A DNA stretch of 64,000 nucleotides, taken from Pleurotus ostreatus/Saccharomyces cerevisiae fusant. Lineage: Eukaryota > Opisthokonta. Position 1 is the stretch's first letter. Every line of letters starts with the position of its first letter. The position numbers and the translations under genes were made by a program. The notes under the pieces were generated by a model. It was not told where the DNA came from, ran no database searches, and saw only the letters and a list, made by a program, of their open reading frames with translations. The stretch is taken from NCBI GenBank assembly GCA_024196135.1, contig JAMQCK010000050.1:513-64512 (forward strand), read 5' to 3'. This document shows positions 1 to 12,541 of the stretch, in pieces.

Positions 1-951
1 TTACGAGGCTATATACTAACTGTTTATCTACGCGGCCGCCGTAGCGCGTTCAAGCCCCCGCATTAGCCTACCCGAGCCCCGATCGGCTACCCGACCCCTC
101 CCTCCCACCACCATCTCACCATTTCCCCTCGCCTCGCGTCGCTACAAGAAGCGACAGTAAGCCCCCGCCCCCCTTGGCTAATCCTCACCGTGCTCGACGC
201 GAGCACGAGGCACGTGCCCCCCGGCTATCTCGCCAATCGTCTTGCGACCCGCACGGCGACAATGAGCGCGTGCCGCGTTCCTCCCCCCTCCCTTCCGATC
301 TCCCGTATCCCTTCTCGGCACCTTCGCGCGCAAACTTGGGAGAAATCGGGGACCGCTTCACATGGCCTCACGATGCGCTGCGCGACCAACACGACGCGAC
401 GCGCCGTCGTATCACAGCGCAGTCTTGCCTACCCCCCCTCCCCTTTTCCATGCGATAGCGCTTGATGCGCATGCCAAGTCCCTTCATACTCCCCTCCCCC
501 CTCTTATCCCCTCCGCCCTCTTACCCCTTCCTCCCCGTTACCCCAATCACGCTACGTGCTGCCGAAATTCTTCTGGCAGCGTGTCCTTCATACATATACG
601 ATCTACGCCCTTGTTGCGCTCAGGTGTTTTTTTGCTAGCTACATAATATATCTCTTGCTTGTTTCCAACACGTGTGAGGAAAGAGAGGGCGGCAATGGTG
701 CTCGTCGCGCTGCTGCCCTGTTGACAGCACAGCCACCGCAGCGCAGGCGGCGCATCAACAGCTGCGTCGTGCGCATCAATTCGGGCGGCGGCGCGAGGCG
801 CTCGTCGCGCGTCGCGTGCGGCGGGAAACCCCGACCGGCCAAGCCGGGGGGGCTGCCTACCGCATCGGGTCCAAGCCGGAGGCTGCCCGGCGACCTGGCC
901 GGAGCCTGTGGCTGTGCCGACAACACATTCGGCTCTTTTGCAATAGGTCCG
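1..951. other. No gene identified
   Basis: This GC-rich leading segment has C/T-rich low-complexity stretches around 60-130 and 480-545. Its open frames are arginine/proline/serine-rich and carry no recognisable domain. It is the degraded downstream flank of the THI6 fragment that follows. I see nothing else that I can support. Confidence 0.5.
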
Positions 952-1275
952 CGGACAGTTATCGGCATCTTTTGCAAAAGTCTTACTTGCACAGCTGGCC
1001 CGACGTGCACCCCTGCCACGCCGACCGCGAGCGCAGTATCCGCGCCCGCGCGGTCATTGATGAGGAAGGGGAGGGGGACATTGTGCGCATAGCAAATAGT
1101 CTTGGTTTCGCGCGCGACCGCGTCGAACTCGCCCGTGTCCGCGGTCTTCTCGCGCAGCTGGACGAGGGTGACACCGGACCCGAGCGTGGCGGCGAGGGTG
1201 GGGGCAAAGGGTTGGCCGTGCGGGAGGAGGTCGCACCCGGTGACGAGGCAGAGTGAGTAGTTGATGGCGATGGCG
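952..1275 (-). pseudogene. THI6: Thiamine-phosphate synthase (THI6) N-terminal fragment
   Basis: The reverse strand reads as the start of the thiamine-phosphate synthase (ThiE-like) half of fungal THI6, which joins the pyrimidine and thiazole moieties of thiamine. Recognisable pieces in order are YSLCLVTG (beta-1), GVTLVQLREK (diphosphate-binding strand), INDR, and GVHVG, followed by MPIT. About 100 residues match, against roughly 220 for the whole domain and more than 500 for fungal THI6, which also carries a hydroxyethylthiazole kinase domain. After MPIT the frame becomes low-complexity arginine/proline text with no family similarity, and the kinase half is absent. I read it as a truncated relic rather than a working gene. 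The frame is open further on both sides, but that extension is not family-like. Confidence 0.75.
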
Positions 1276-2418
1276 GGCACGATGGGCGGTGAATGAGTTG
1301 CCCTGCCCTGATCCGACGTCAAGATGGGGCAGGTGGTGGGGCGTAACGGCGGGTGGGACTGTCGACTCCTGCCACCCGAGATCACGCCGTCCCTGCAGAG
1401 TAGAGGGAGGGGACTTGAGGGGGAGGGAACACGCTGGTGAACGGGACTTTTGAGGATGGGTGTCCGCGCATGTGCTTCTTGTTGTTGAAGGTCCTGCCAC
1501 CATCGTGGGGTCAGGGGAGGCGTCATACTGGCAGAACTGTCAGCATTTGATGTTGGCGCAAAGGGCAGAGCCACTCACATAGACGCAGACCAATTGATTG
1601 CCTCGGAACATGCTCGCGAGCGAAGGGTAGGGCGTGGGAAAGCGAATGGTCGACGCGGCGTGTTCAGTACGCGCCAGCCATGGTATTGTGACCTGTGAAG
1701 TACTGTCAGTATCAGGATCAGGTTGGAATTGCACACCAAACATGCACCCCAGGCAACTCACCAAGATGCCTACTCAAGACGCAGAGGGTGGGCGAATGGG
1801 TCCTACTTGAATCGGCCTGATCGCCAGTCGGGGGACGATCAGGGATGCGGGTGGGGAAAAGACCAGAGCGCGCTTGATTGGGCACGTTGAGGAGGATGGA
1901 TGGGCAGCAGCCATGTCTTTTCGGTCGGATTAGCGCTTGACACGAGATACGGAGCTGGTAACGCACCTATACCCCAGAGACTAAACCCTCAGGAAGTACT
2001 GTAAAGTTGCTGGGGGTATAAGAGAGCGAAGGCGTGGTAAGGGGAGCCCCGGGTGATGTTGGAGTTGGTGACTCTGAGGCCCTTGTGGAGGCAACGCTCC
2101 TCGAAAGTCCTCGAGTTTGCGTATAGCGGTGGGAGATCGAAGTTGAAAGCACAGATACAAGCCGGAGCGTAACAAAGACCACCCATGATAGCACTGCTGG
2201 AATAACCCCACTAGCGAGGTAGACACTGCCACAGGTGCGCCTGCAGCGCAGATTTTGCAGCTTGGGTATGAGGAGGGTGGAAGGAACAAGCAATGTCGCG
2301 CGCACGATTCACGCTTGGTCACAATTTGTGACATGTCACGTGCCTCCCGCGGGCGGAGAACGATCAGTCTGGCTGTTTCGCTTTCCTCGTACGTCCTGCG
2401 CGCCTCTGCTCCTTCGAC
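1276..2418. other. No convincing gene between the THI6 relic and the transposase
   Basis: Several short reverse-strand frames lie here (for example 1989-2186, with a protein-like segment containing FEERCLHKGLRV). None shows a domain I recognise or a defensible exon chain. The segment is presumably the 5' part of the transposable element whose gene starts at 2419. I looked for CACTA-type terminal inverted repeats and did not find a convincing pair. Confidence 0.4.
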
Positions 2419-5400
2419 ATGGGCCCAAAGCGTGCCACACCCAAGCATCTATGTGGTTGTGGATGCAACAAATCTGTCACCAACCGAATCGAAGATCGAC
2501 ATTTGGGCAGGAATGCACCCCTCAAAGTTCGAGTATCGCGACTTGCTCGACAGCTCATAGGTCTAGGACCTGCGGCACCACAGGCCGGTGGATCTGATCC
2601 CTCTGCTTTGATACCCACCATCCCGGCTGCAACACCTCGCACGTCCACTCGGAGAGATCCAGAGCTCCCTCAGTCACCTCCACACTCCCCTCACACGCCA
2701 CCTCAAGATCTACCCTCAGATCATGCCCCAGGACGCCCTCTGGAGCCAAGAGCGTCATCCACATCCTCTCTGCCTACCAGCCTCGCTATTCCTCCACTGT
2801 CGATCGGTACTGACAATACGCCCGCGCGTGGTCCTATTATCGAGGTCATCGACGAGCCGGAAGGAGTGTTCGGCTTTGGCGATGGCGAATGGATTGATAC
2901 TTGTGATGATGAACACCCTTCAGACGAGTCCGACCCTGTTGAAGATGGCTGGAACTGGGATGAGGCGCGATATGACCCTGAGGACGAGTACGACTTTGAC
3001 GAGATGCTCATGCAGGAGTTGATGGAGTTCGGTGGGTGCTTGACGGGTATATGCAAGTATCTGGTTCTAATCAATACTCAGATGAGGAACTATCTGATCA
3101 GGACATGGCGCTCTTGCGCCACTTCGCTCTGAAGAACACGACGGAGATGACGGAGGAGACCTTTGCAAAGCTTCGATATGCATTCCCGGAGGCGAACGTT
3201 GCTTCGTACAAGGTCACGCGGCGTCGCGCGGCCTTCCTGTCGCAGTTCCAGCCTGTACCGTATGACTGCTGCGTGAATTCATGCTGCTGCTACACTGGAT
3301 CTTACTCCGACAAACGCACCTGTCCATTCTGCAATGCAGACCGCTACGACACCAACGGAAAACCTCGTCGCCGGTTCACATATCTCCCTCTCATCCCCCG
3401 CCTTCGCACATTCTACAATAACCTCGGAATGATCGAGAAGCTGCGATACCGCCATACCTTCAAGACTGATCCAAACGTCTTGCAGGACGTCATGGACGGA
3501 ACTCACTACGAGAGCCTGAAGCGTCAACATGTCACTGTCGATGGACAGACGTTCGCCCACAAGTACTTCGAAGACGAGCATGATATCGCTCTCGGTCTCT
3601 CGACCGATGGCTTCGCGCCCTTCAAGCGTCGTAAAAAGACCTGCTGGCCCCTACTCATCTTCAACTACAACCTCCCACCCGATCTTCGTTGCTTGCTCGA
3701 AAACGTACTATGCGTCGGTGTAATCCCGGGCCCAAACAAGCCGAAGGACTTCGACTCTTTCCTGTGGCCACTTGTCGACGAGCTCCTGCGGCTGTCTGCA
3801 GGCATCCCCGCCTTTGACATGGCCAGCAGGGCGAAGTTCATGCTCCGGGCTTACCTCATCCTCGGATTCGGCGATATCCCCGCTGTTTCTATGATGATGA
3901 ACATGAAGGGCCACAACGGCTTGTACCCTTGCCGTATGTGTACTATCCGCGGTCTGCGCATTCCCGAGAAGCCACGCGTCACGACCCACTACGTACCCCT
4001 CCATCGCGCGCGCTATCCAACTCCCGCAGAGCGCCAAAACTACAACCCAGCGAGTCTTCCTATGCGAACGCATGCGGAGATCATAGCGCAGGGTCGGGCG
4101 GTGCAGATGGCGCCCTCAGAGGCAGCAGCGGACCGGCTTGCGAAGGAGTCCGGTGTGAAGGGCCTCTCTATCCTTTCCCGGCTTCCGTCCATCCGATTCC
4201 CCACCTCCTTCCCCTACGACTTCATGCACCTTGTCTTCGAGAACGTTACAAAAACACTTATACGCCTCTGGACAGGGGAGTTCAAGGACATCCCTGAAGG
4301 GCGTGGCGAGTACGAATTTGGGTACAAGGTCTACGACGGTATTGGCGCAGCGACCGCGGCATCCGGTGACACCATCCCTGGCGTATTCGGAGCTAGACCA
4401 CCAAACATCGCGCAGGACAACACCGCTCCCACAGCTGATTCCTGGTCCTTCTGGCTTCTCTATATCGGGCCCGTTCTTCTTTCGCGCCGCTTCAAGAAGC
4501 AAGTTTATTATGACCATTTCATTCGCTTTGTTCGGCTGGTGAACTCGTGCATGCAGTTCACGATGACACGGCAGGAGCTTCAAGCTGTGCGCGAAGGCTT
4601 CTGCGAGTGGGTAGTCGATTTCGAGAAGTACGTGCATGAGCCCATGAAGCTGTACCTACTTCCTGACGTCGAGTATCTAGGCTTTACTATCAGCACAATC
4701 CCGAGCGACTCGCAACTTGCCCGCTCACGATTCACGCCCTCCTCCACATTGCCGATGGCATTGAGAGCATGGGCCCTGTGTGGACGTACTGGGCGTTCAC
4801 GATGGAGCGATTCTGCGGTCGCGTTCAGCGCTGCATTCACAGTCGACGCTACCCATGGGCGAACATGGACGTGCACCTTACCGCCAACGCGCAGCTCTCG
4901 CAGATCAAGCTCATATATGGGCCAAAAGTTGCTCAAGAGTTATCCCTCAAGGCGCCGCCAAGGACACATATCAACGGGCAGTTCTCACTGCCGTCATGTA
5001 AGTCCCAATCGCCGCTTCCGACAATATCTGCTCAACCTCCCATAGACGTTGACTGCGTCCTTTTGCCGCCCATCCGTCACTCTCCTCCTGATCAAGCTAT
5101 TGTGGACAAGGTATGCATACATCTACAAACGCGCTACAATGCACCTGCTGCTGCGGTTCGTCCGTGCATTGTTGTGGACACCATACGTCAGTATGGCCGT
5201 GTCCGACGCCTAGAAGGTGGTGATGATATGCGCGCATTTGCGCTGGTTCCTACTACAGAAGATCGACGGGACGCAACGTGGGTGAAGGTGCGTATCTTGG
5301 GCGTACTAGCCCTGCCCTTCACTGATCAATGTCCTTCATAGTATGACCTCCTGGAGGATCGCAACAAGCACCGTCGGAACGCGCCCTCAATCTTCGTTCC

Positions 5401-5704
5401 CAAGACCCATTTTGGACAGCTCCAGAACATCCTCGTCGTAGAAGTTCGTGCCTCACCACAGCTCAAGCTCGCACAGCCAGAGACGCTCATACTTGCCTAC
5501 ATCCATTCCTGCAACCCACGGTACACCAACAGCCTTGGCATGACACTGTACGACAGGATGGGCGTGTACGAAGTCGTGGATATCACAACTGTACAGTGTT
5601 TGGTCGGTCGAGTGCCACGAAAGTGGCCGGATCCAGATTTCTATGCCATAGTGGACAGAAGCAGCAGCGTGAATCGCTCCATATATGTACCAGATGATGA
5701 TTAG
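2419..5704 (+). CDS. Tnp2-family (CACTA/En-Spm-type) transposase, apparently intact
   Basis: Five exons (2419-3031, 3082-4627, 4681-4997, 5046-5287, 5342-5704) give 1026 aa with no stop or frameshift. Introns are 48-54 nt with good GT-AG ends. An N-terminal Cys motif (CGCGC, residues 12-16) of the type that starts many basidiomycete transposases is followed by an acidic, proline-rich linker. A Cys-rich finger (residues about 265-290, CC...CCC...CPFC) precedes the Tnp2 core: LSTDGFAPF, then WPLLIFNYNLPPDLR, then IPGPNKPKDFDSFLWPLVDEL, then a RAYLILGFGDIPA helix and GLYPCRMC. These are the family's hallmark blocks, and the acidic residues in them are candidate catalytic positions. Further on, RLATCPLTIHALLHIADGI and an ERFCGRV block match the usual C-terminal half. 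The intact frame suggests a recent insertion, but its terminal repeats were not located. Confidence 0.88.
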
Positions 5705-6881
5705 ATTGTTAACGTTCACTACCGCTACAATAAACCCTATCCCAAGCCCGAGATATGACGGTACTCAGCGCTCTTTTAGGCGAACCGGATGAATTTCTAC
5801 CTAGGCCATCTTAACCTGGCACGCGGTTGAATGTCAACAGGCTCCGCGGCGACGACGTACCGGGTGAAAGTCACCAGGTCAGTCGTCAACCGGTCTTAAC
5901 CTGTAGAGCGGGTAACAGGTCAAAAAAAACCGCTGACCGGGTGATGTTCACCCGCGATTGGGTGCACAGTGAGATGTACTCACAGTCGGTAATGTTGAGT
6001 CCATAGAGAGGGAGAGCGTTCTGAGGCTTCGATCTTTAGCCAAAATAATGAGCGAGTATCGATGCTATATGTCGAAACCATATGCGGACTCTCTGACAGC
6101 CTCTGTTTGTCGACGACTTACGGTATGCCACTGTCAAGCCAGCGTTTGTCTCCATGACGTGAGCGCGACGAAGGTATTTCTTGCGAATCTCAATTAGGTT
6201 CTTGGCCATACCTGCGCGTCACATCTTCGGCGGGAAGGTCCGAGTCTGGCGCGGGCTAAACGAAAGAAGTTGAAAGATATGCGACTTTTCTTGGCAGCAA
6301 ATTGCGCTCGCCAAAGGCGATATGTTCAGCTTTTCATGCACACATTCGTTGCAAGATGGTCAGCTTGGCGCGACAAGCCGACAAGACAGAAAGAACAGAA
6401 AGATACCTCGCCTAATTTTGTTCATATGTCTGGACTGTAGTTTCATGGCTACATATCGCGGCTGAATGGCATTTTTTCTGCATGAGCAAGTGTAAGAAAA
6501 TGGAGAAGTGAGGGAAACAGACAAGAGGCTCTCGGCAGATGCCGTGCACCAGCAAAGCCCACAAAAGGTACATTGTTCCCACGCATTGTACTCCGGATTA
6601 AGCAGTATTTGGCCGAACAGTCTTGTCCCGAACTACCACTTACACGTCACCTGCAGGCGTAAATTCTACTTGTTTACTCAGAAACATTCCAGATCCTGGT
6701 TCACCTCCTTCCCCAGTCGCTTTTAACCGAGAAGGAGTGCCCAAGCGGCTCATCGTTGGCGCCGACAAGCCTTAACTCCCGCTGACTCAGGCTCAGCCGG
6801 ATCCCTCTTTTTAAGCCATCGCGCATCTGCTGCTCCTCACAACACTTCCTTTCAAGACCTTGCCTGGTTTCATCCGGATAG
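5705..6881. other. Transposon 3' flank and upstream region of the NFX1-like gene
   Basis: About 1.2 kb without a supported gene. Between 5830 and 5990 there are several short, partly inverted GGTC/ACCGGGTGA-like repeats (for example around 5858-5960), which could be subterminal repeats of the transposable element. The last few hundred bases should hold the promoter of the gene at 6882. A C/T-rich tract occurs just upstream of that start. Confidence 0.4.
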
Positions 6882-9800
6882 ATGGAGGGCGCTACAGCGG
6901 AAAGCGCACGCACGGCGCCTCCAGCAAACCCCGGCAGGCGAGGGAAAGGCAGGAATCGCGATCATGCGGGCGAACGCGCTTCGGCGGGTGAAGGCTCGCG
7001 GCCCAACGCTCCGACAGAGGGCGCGCCACGTTCCAACCACCCTCGACGACGTGGCGGACAAGGGCAGCAGTCGGAGAAGGCGCGCGACTCCGAGGGGACT
7101 GCGCCAAAGAGGAATCGTCCCAAGCCGGGACTTGCGGAGGCGGACGGTCAGACTGCGTCCGCTGCTTCATCGGATGCTGGTGGCCCTTCATCTAGTCATC
7201 CCAACGGTTCGCGTCGCGGCGGGAGAAATCGACGTGGTCAGCAGCGATCGGGCGCACCAGATGGAGCGTCAACCGGAACTCCTTCACGCCCTCGCCCACG
7301 ACCCAAGGACAAACCCGTTGAACCTCCAGCCGACGATCTCACATCCATCCTCACTCACGCCCTCAAGACACCCCCCTACCCAGACTGCCCGATCTGCTTC
7401 TCCCCAATCCACCCTGCGCAGCCCACCTGGTCCTGCTCCCCCAACATTCCCGTCATCACGGAGGGCGAGGCGCAGTATTGTTGGACAACCTTCCACCTCA
7501 AATGCATCCGCCCGTGGGCGACGAAGAGCGTGAAGGAGATGGCGGAGGCGTGGCGCGCGCGCAATCAGGACAAGCCGGGCGACTGGCGCTGCCCGGGCTG
7601 CCAGGGGCGCCGTGAAGTCATTCCGCCAGGCTACTGGTGTTTCTGTGGCTCGACGCCCGAGCCGAAGCCACCGCGCCTGGCGACGCCGCACTCGTGCGCT
7701 GGGCCCTGCTCGCGTCCGCGCCCTAGTGGATGCGGGCACGCGTGTCCATTGACGTGCCATCCGGGGCCGTGTCCACCATGTCAAGTTCGGATCGAGCTTG
7801 AATGCTACTGTCCGCGTCGGCGAGTCATTGCATTCCGTTGCTCAGGACGGCAGGCGAACGCAGCAAACTTGGCTTCTTGCGGAGAGCCCTGTGGACGGCG
7901 CCTCTCTTGCGGCAAGCACACTTGCGAGAAGACATGTCACGAAGGCGATTGCGGTCCTTGCGACATTACCGAGACCGTGAAGTGCTACTGCGGCAAGGAG
8001 GAGAAGGAAGTGAAGTGCGGCGATGGAGAGGCGGAGGTATGCGAGATTGAAGGTGGCGAGACATGGTTCGGGAGGTTTGCGTGCAGTCAGACTTGTGATC
8101 GGTGCGTCCATCGCCAGCTTTTGAGCGCTGTTACTGACTACCCTACCAGTCTCTTTGACTGTGGCGTCCACAAGTGCCAGAAGCCCTGCCATCCACCATC
8201 ACGATCTGCACCACCGTGCCCCTTCTCTCCATTCCTCGTCACTCGCTGCCCGTGTGGTCGACATCCAGCGTCCGACTTCCCTACTCGCACATCCTGCTCC
8301 GACCCTATACCGACCTGCCATAGCAAGTGCTCGAAGCCCCATCCCGGATGCAGCCACCCATGCGAGGCAAAGTGCCATACTGGACCGTGTCCCCCATGTT
8401 CCGTACCCATCACCCGCCCCTGTCGCTGCGGCCTGTCGACGAAGAGCGTGCTTTGCTCTGAGATCACTGGCGACGGCGCGAGCGAGATTCTGTGCGATCG
8501 CCCTTGTCCCGCTCTGCGCGCTTGCGGACGACACCAGTGCAATCGCATATGCTGTCCGCTCGCTGCTCTGGCGAAGGGGAAGGGAAAGAAGAAGCGCCCG
8601 CTGGGTACGGCGGAGGAGATGAACGTCGGGGAAGAGCGTGGCGGTCTGCACGAGTGCGATCTCGTATGCGGGAAGCCACTGACTTGCGGGAACCATCGCT
8701 GCGAGGAGCGCGATCATCGTGGGCCGTGTCCGCCCTGTCTGCGTAGCTCTTTTGAGGAGGTGTGTCTCTTGATTGTGTCATTATTAGTGTTGAAGCTAAT
8801 CTACCCTAGATGATCTGCTTCTGCGGCCGAACCGTCCTCGATCCCCCCATCCCCTGCGGTACCAAGATCCGCTGCAACTACCAGTGCCCGATGCCCCCGC
8901 CGCCCTGTGGTCATCCACGCACGCAGCACACCTGTCACGACGATACGATCAGCTGCCCACCGTGCCCCTTCCTCACGACCAAGCTCTGCGCGTGCGGGAA
9001 GAAGGAGGTCCGTAATCTGCGCTGCTCGCTCGAGCGCGAGAAGGTGAATTGCGGGACGCCCTGTGGCAAGCTGATGCGCTGTGGGTTCCACCACTGCGAA
9101 AGGCTCTGCCATGCGGGGGAGTGTGGGGACTGCACGGCGGTGTGCGGGAAGCCGAGGAAGTTGTGGTGAGTGTATGGTGGTTGGCGCGGTGAGGAGGTTT
9201 ACCGACGATGCGATAGTTTCCCGGACAAGCACCCTTGTACGCAGCCGTGTCATGCGCCGGCGGCTTGTCCTGAGGACGCGCCTTGTCAAGCGCTGGTGAC
9301 GCTTAGCTGCCCTTGTGGCCGCAACAAGCAGAGCGTGCGCTGCGGCAACTGCACCGGGAGTGTCAAGAAGGAGCGCGCGCCGCCCAAGTGCACGAACGAG
9401 TGTGCGATCGCTAAGCGCAACGCGCGACTCGCGGAGGCTCTGGGTATCTCGACGAACGATGCTGCGAAGGCTGACAAGGTGGAATACAAGGACGAGGTCG
9501 TCGCGTTTGGGCGGGCGAATCCGAAGTTCGTCGCGCTCGTGGAGAAGACGTTCAAGGAGTATGTTGATTGTTCTTCTGATTCTGGAAAGGTGTATCTAAT
9601 CACAAACAGGTTCATCGCGTCGGACAAGAAGACGCAAGTGCTCCCACATATGCCTCCCGAGAGGCGGAAGTTCGTGCACGATGTACGTATTCTAGGTGCC
9701 CATATCTGACCCCCTGAGCTGATTTCCTTGTGCTTTTCAGCTCGCTGCCGTTTACAGAATGGACACGAGGATGATAGACTCAGAGCCCCACACCAGGTAC

Positions 9801-10228
9801 GGACCCGATTACACACAACCCAACGTGTTTACTGACCCTCCCCAAGCGTCCAGCTCTCACGCCGGATCGACACGCGCATCCCAAACCCCTCGCTCTACAC
9901 GACCATCACCACGAGCGCGCCTTCGGGCGGGGGTCTGGGCAAGCTAGCTAACCTGCGGATGGCCAATTCGCCGGCGTGGCGCGCACCAGCCTCCGCGACT
10001 CCCCCAGCGGTGCCCACTCCCTCCGCCTCGCCCCAGCCGGTGGCACCCAGGCCAGTACCTGCGGCGCACGAGGCGTCGAGGGCGTCTCCGCATCCTCCTG
10101 CGGCGGCGGCCTCGTTGTCGGCGGCGCCCCCTCGTGCCGCGACGCGCACCCCGCAGGCATCAGTGCAGGCCCCCGTGGCCGCGGCGGCTTCAGGGGAGGT
10201 GCCAGATAACTGGGAGGACGATGTTTAA
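6882..10228 (+). CDS. FAP1: NFX1-type zinc-finger protein with RING and R3H domains (FAP1-like)
   Basis: Seven exons (6882-8101, 8150-8759, 8810-9165, 9217-9558, 9610-9682, 9741-9796, 9847-10228) encode 1012 aa. A disordered Gly/Arg-rich N-terminus is followed by a RING finger at residues about 169-246 (CPICF ... HLKCIRPW ... WRCPGCQ). A long array of NFX1-type Cys/His repeats (CG.H.C...CH.G.C..C) runs from about 265 to 800. An R3H domain at about 850-900 contains PPERRKFVHDLAAVYRMDT, with the Arg-x3-His signature intact. The tail is Ala/Pro-rich and ends WEDDV. Yeast FAP1 binds the FKBP12-type prolyl isomerase, and animal NFX1 proteins act in transcription and RNA control with possible E3 ligase activity. 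That role is inferred here from domain order only. The length fits the family (about 950-1100 aa). Confidence 0.92.
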
Positions 10229-10515
10229 TTTTCGCAACGACTGTGCGAAAATGAAGAATAAGCGAGTGCAATAGACTAGATATACATACTATACAAGGTA
10301 GATATCGCACATGCTTTACGAAGAAAGCCTCCAGAACCACGAGCGAGATGAAGTTCGGCTTCCCCGTCGCCTGATGCGGGTTGACGCCACATAAACGCAT
10401 CATCACGTGTCGACACGTTGTTTCTGCAGCCGCTGCCATTATCTCTTGGCCCGGCCACCCTTGTCCCTGACCCTCTCCTCCTCCACCTTTCTCCTCGTGT
10501 CCCGGCCTTCCCATC

Positions 10516-11407
10516 ATGCCTCGCGCAGCCAGACAGTCAGAAAACGGGACGCCCCGTCTGCGCACCCCGAGCCCGTCGCGTCGCCGCCTCTCAGCGTCAT
10601 CATCGACACCCTCCTCACCCGACCGGCCAACTGGCCCTCTGGACGTTGCGGTGGCCCCCGAAGAGCGCGAGCTCGTCAAGGTCAACAACGCCAGCACAAC
10701 AGAGCTTAAGAACGCATGCGATGACACCGTTAAACGCGTGAGTTTGCCGCCTAGCGATGCTCGGGCGAGCGCTCACTGAATGCGGCTGCAGTACCTCTCT
10801 CGACCCGACCTCTTCAAGCAAATACACACGCACACCGATGTCCGGCTCGGCCTTGGCTGGCTGAGCGTGCTCGTTGCCGGCGGGACCGCGCTGTACGGCT
10901 ACAAGGTGGAATTTGAGCAGTCGAAGAAGGGCGTGTGGGCAGGGCTAATACTGTGCGTGGACCGCGTCATGGATGACTATCACCTGTCTGACCTCGCGCA
11001 GATACTGCATCCTGACGACATTACAAACATTATACGCGTTCTTCGTCGAGGGGAACGTCGTGTTCGTCGGCAAGCGCAAATCGTTCTCGAAGCGGGTGCG
11101 TTCGATCATCGTCGTTCGTCGTCGCGTTGTATGTGCTGACTCGCCCCCCTCGCAGATCATCACCGAAAAGATCACCCTCAGCTCACGAACAGAACGCGCC
11201 ACGCGCGAGACCCCGCCCGCGTACGAACTCTCCATCACCTACCTGCGCTCGACCAGCGGCGGCAAGTCGCTGCTGGCCAAGGGCAAGACGCGGGGCGCGG
11301 CCGGGTACAACACGTTCTTCGACGCGTCCGGTGTCATGGACCAGGAGAAGTTTGAGCGGTGGGTGGGCGAGCTCGTCGAGGAGGCCATGGAGGGCAAGAC
11401 CTCGTAG
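10516..11407 (+). CDS. SPC2: Signal peptidase complex subunit 2 (SPC25 type)
   Basis: Four exons (10516-10737, 10792-10952, 11002-11095, 11156-11407) encode 242 aa. A Ser/Pro-rich N-terminal extension precedes the SPC2 core, VNNASTTELKNACDD. Two hydrophobic segments follow (LGLGWLSVLVAGGTALYGYK and the stretch ending LTTLQTLYAFFVEG), and then a cytosolic half with YELSITYLRS and a C-terminal FDASGVMDQEKFERWVGEL. These features match the ER signal peptidase subunit that assists cleavage of signal peptides from secretory proteins. It is a non-catalytic, double-spanning membrane protein with both ends in the cytosol. It lies 287 bp downstream of the FAP1-like gene on the same strand. Start chosen at the first ATG in frame. 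Confidence 0.9.
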
Positions 11408-12541
11408 CGGATCGTATCTCGTGTATACCTATCATTTCGTGTGCTTTCTTTGGATGTCTTGCACGGCAGGATTTGTATCAATAAGTTATATGCATACTAA
11501 CACTCGTGCCTACAGTCAAAGGACTGGGGCTTACATGCTCTTGACTGATTTTATTGGACTGTTTGTGCCCTCGAAGCTCGGTTCGAGATGGTCGTGTTTG
11601 GTCGTGTGACCGGTTGATGTTGTGATTGACAGCCTTGGATCAACTCGGACCTCCAAGTTCGAATCGCGGCTCGTGCTTGTTTTTACCCCTGCGCTATCGC
11701 AGCCCCCGCCTGCTCTCTGCTCCCGACGCAGATGAAGAGCGATATGGATTTCTGGTTGACAACGATGACCCTGCGCGCTGTCAGCCCCAAGGTCAGTGTC
11801 GTCACTATTACCGGGCGACCGGAACGCCAGGGCGCGACATTGAAGAGAGAAGCAGACCTGTATTCACGCCTAGGCACTTCTGAGTACCCGGTCGGTCTGT
11901 CCAAAACAGAAGAGTGTAATACGGTCGGTGCTTTGTCGAACTCCGAAACCCTGTACTGACGAGAACACCCAAGATACTGACCTAGATGAAGGGGGATCAG
12001 CCAGCGCGACGCCTCTATATTCCAATTTCATACACCCGGAACTGCGCCGGCGGGAGGGTCGCCTTTCATTTTCCAACTTGTCATGGACTTTATCCGCCTC
12101 CCGCTCGTCCGTCCAGCCCGTCCAGCCCGTCCAGCACCCCCGGCTACCACTCCGTCTTCCCACCTGCGTTCGTAACTACAACATCAAGGCGTTTTCACCT
12201 GCAATCGTCACTGTATACAAAGTTGTCCAAGAAGCTCTGGTTTCTACGGTCCAGGTCGCAGTATCCCATCACCTGACGCACCCAACGTCCCGGTATGCCT
12301 CAACCAACGCACAGAGATGGCGATTTCTCCAGTCCTCCGCATGACGCTTGTCGCGCGCGGACGAGCGCCTGCCTCCCGCACGTCCGATCCATGAAGTGAG
12401 CTGATGTAGCCAAGGAATTTTATGGTTTTCCGTTTCACACGGGGCCCTCCCGCAGGCCGGGAGCCGGCGTAAGCAAGCGCCCTGGGGGAAGGGATATAAA
12501 GCCGCAGGTGCTCGTCATGGATCGCTCGTGTCCCCCCAACC
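11408..12541. other. Intergenic, no gene identified
   Basis: About 1.1 kb between SPC2 and the FAD oxidase. A short tandem repeat of GTCCAGCCC units occurs near 12110-12140. The frames on both strands are short and show no domain. A TATA-like GGGATATAAAG at about 12490-12500 lies about 45 bp upstream of the next start codon and may be the core promoter of that gene. Confidence 0.5.
12490..12500 (+). promoter_or_regulatory. TATA-box-like element of the FAD-linked oxidase gene
   Basis: GGGATATAAAG lies about 45 bp upstream of the start codon at 12542. Position and sequence fit a core promoter. This is pattern-based only. Confidence 0.45.

Noticed and set aside
639..1574. Whole reverse-strand open frame as a 311-aa protein
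   Set aside because: Only about 100 residues in the middle match thiamine-phosphate synthase; both ends are low-complexity, so a fragment was called instead.
2180..2240. CACTA-like terminal inverted repeat of the transposon
   Set aside because: CACTA occurs at about 2209, but no matching TAGTG end in the right place was found downstream of 5704.
4672..4760. Frameshift in the transposase between KYVHEP and the TCPLTIHALLHI block
   Set aside because: A normal 53-nt intron (4628-4680, GTACGT to CTAG) joins both frames, so the gene is intact.
11630..11690. tRNA-like 3' half (AAGTTCGAATC)
   Set aside because: Only a T-loop-like word is present; no matching acceptor, D or anticodon stem could be folded.
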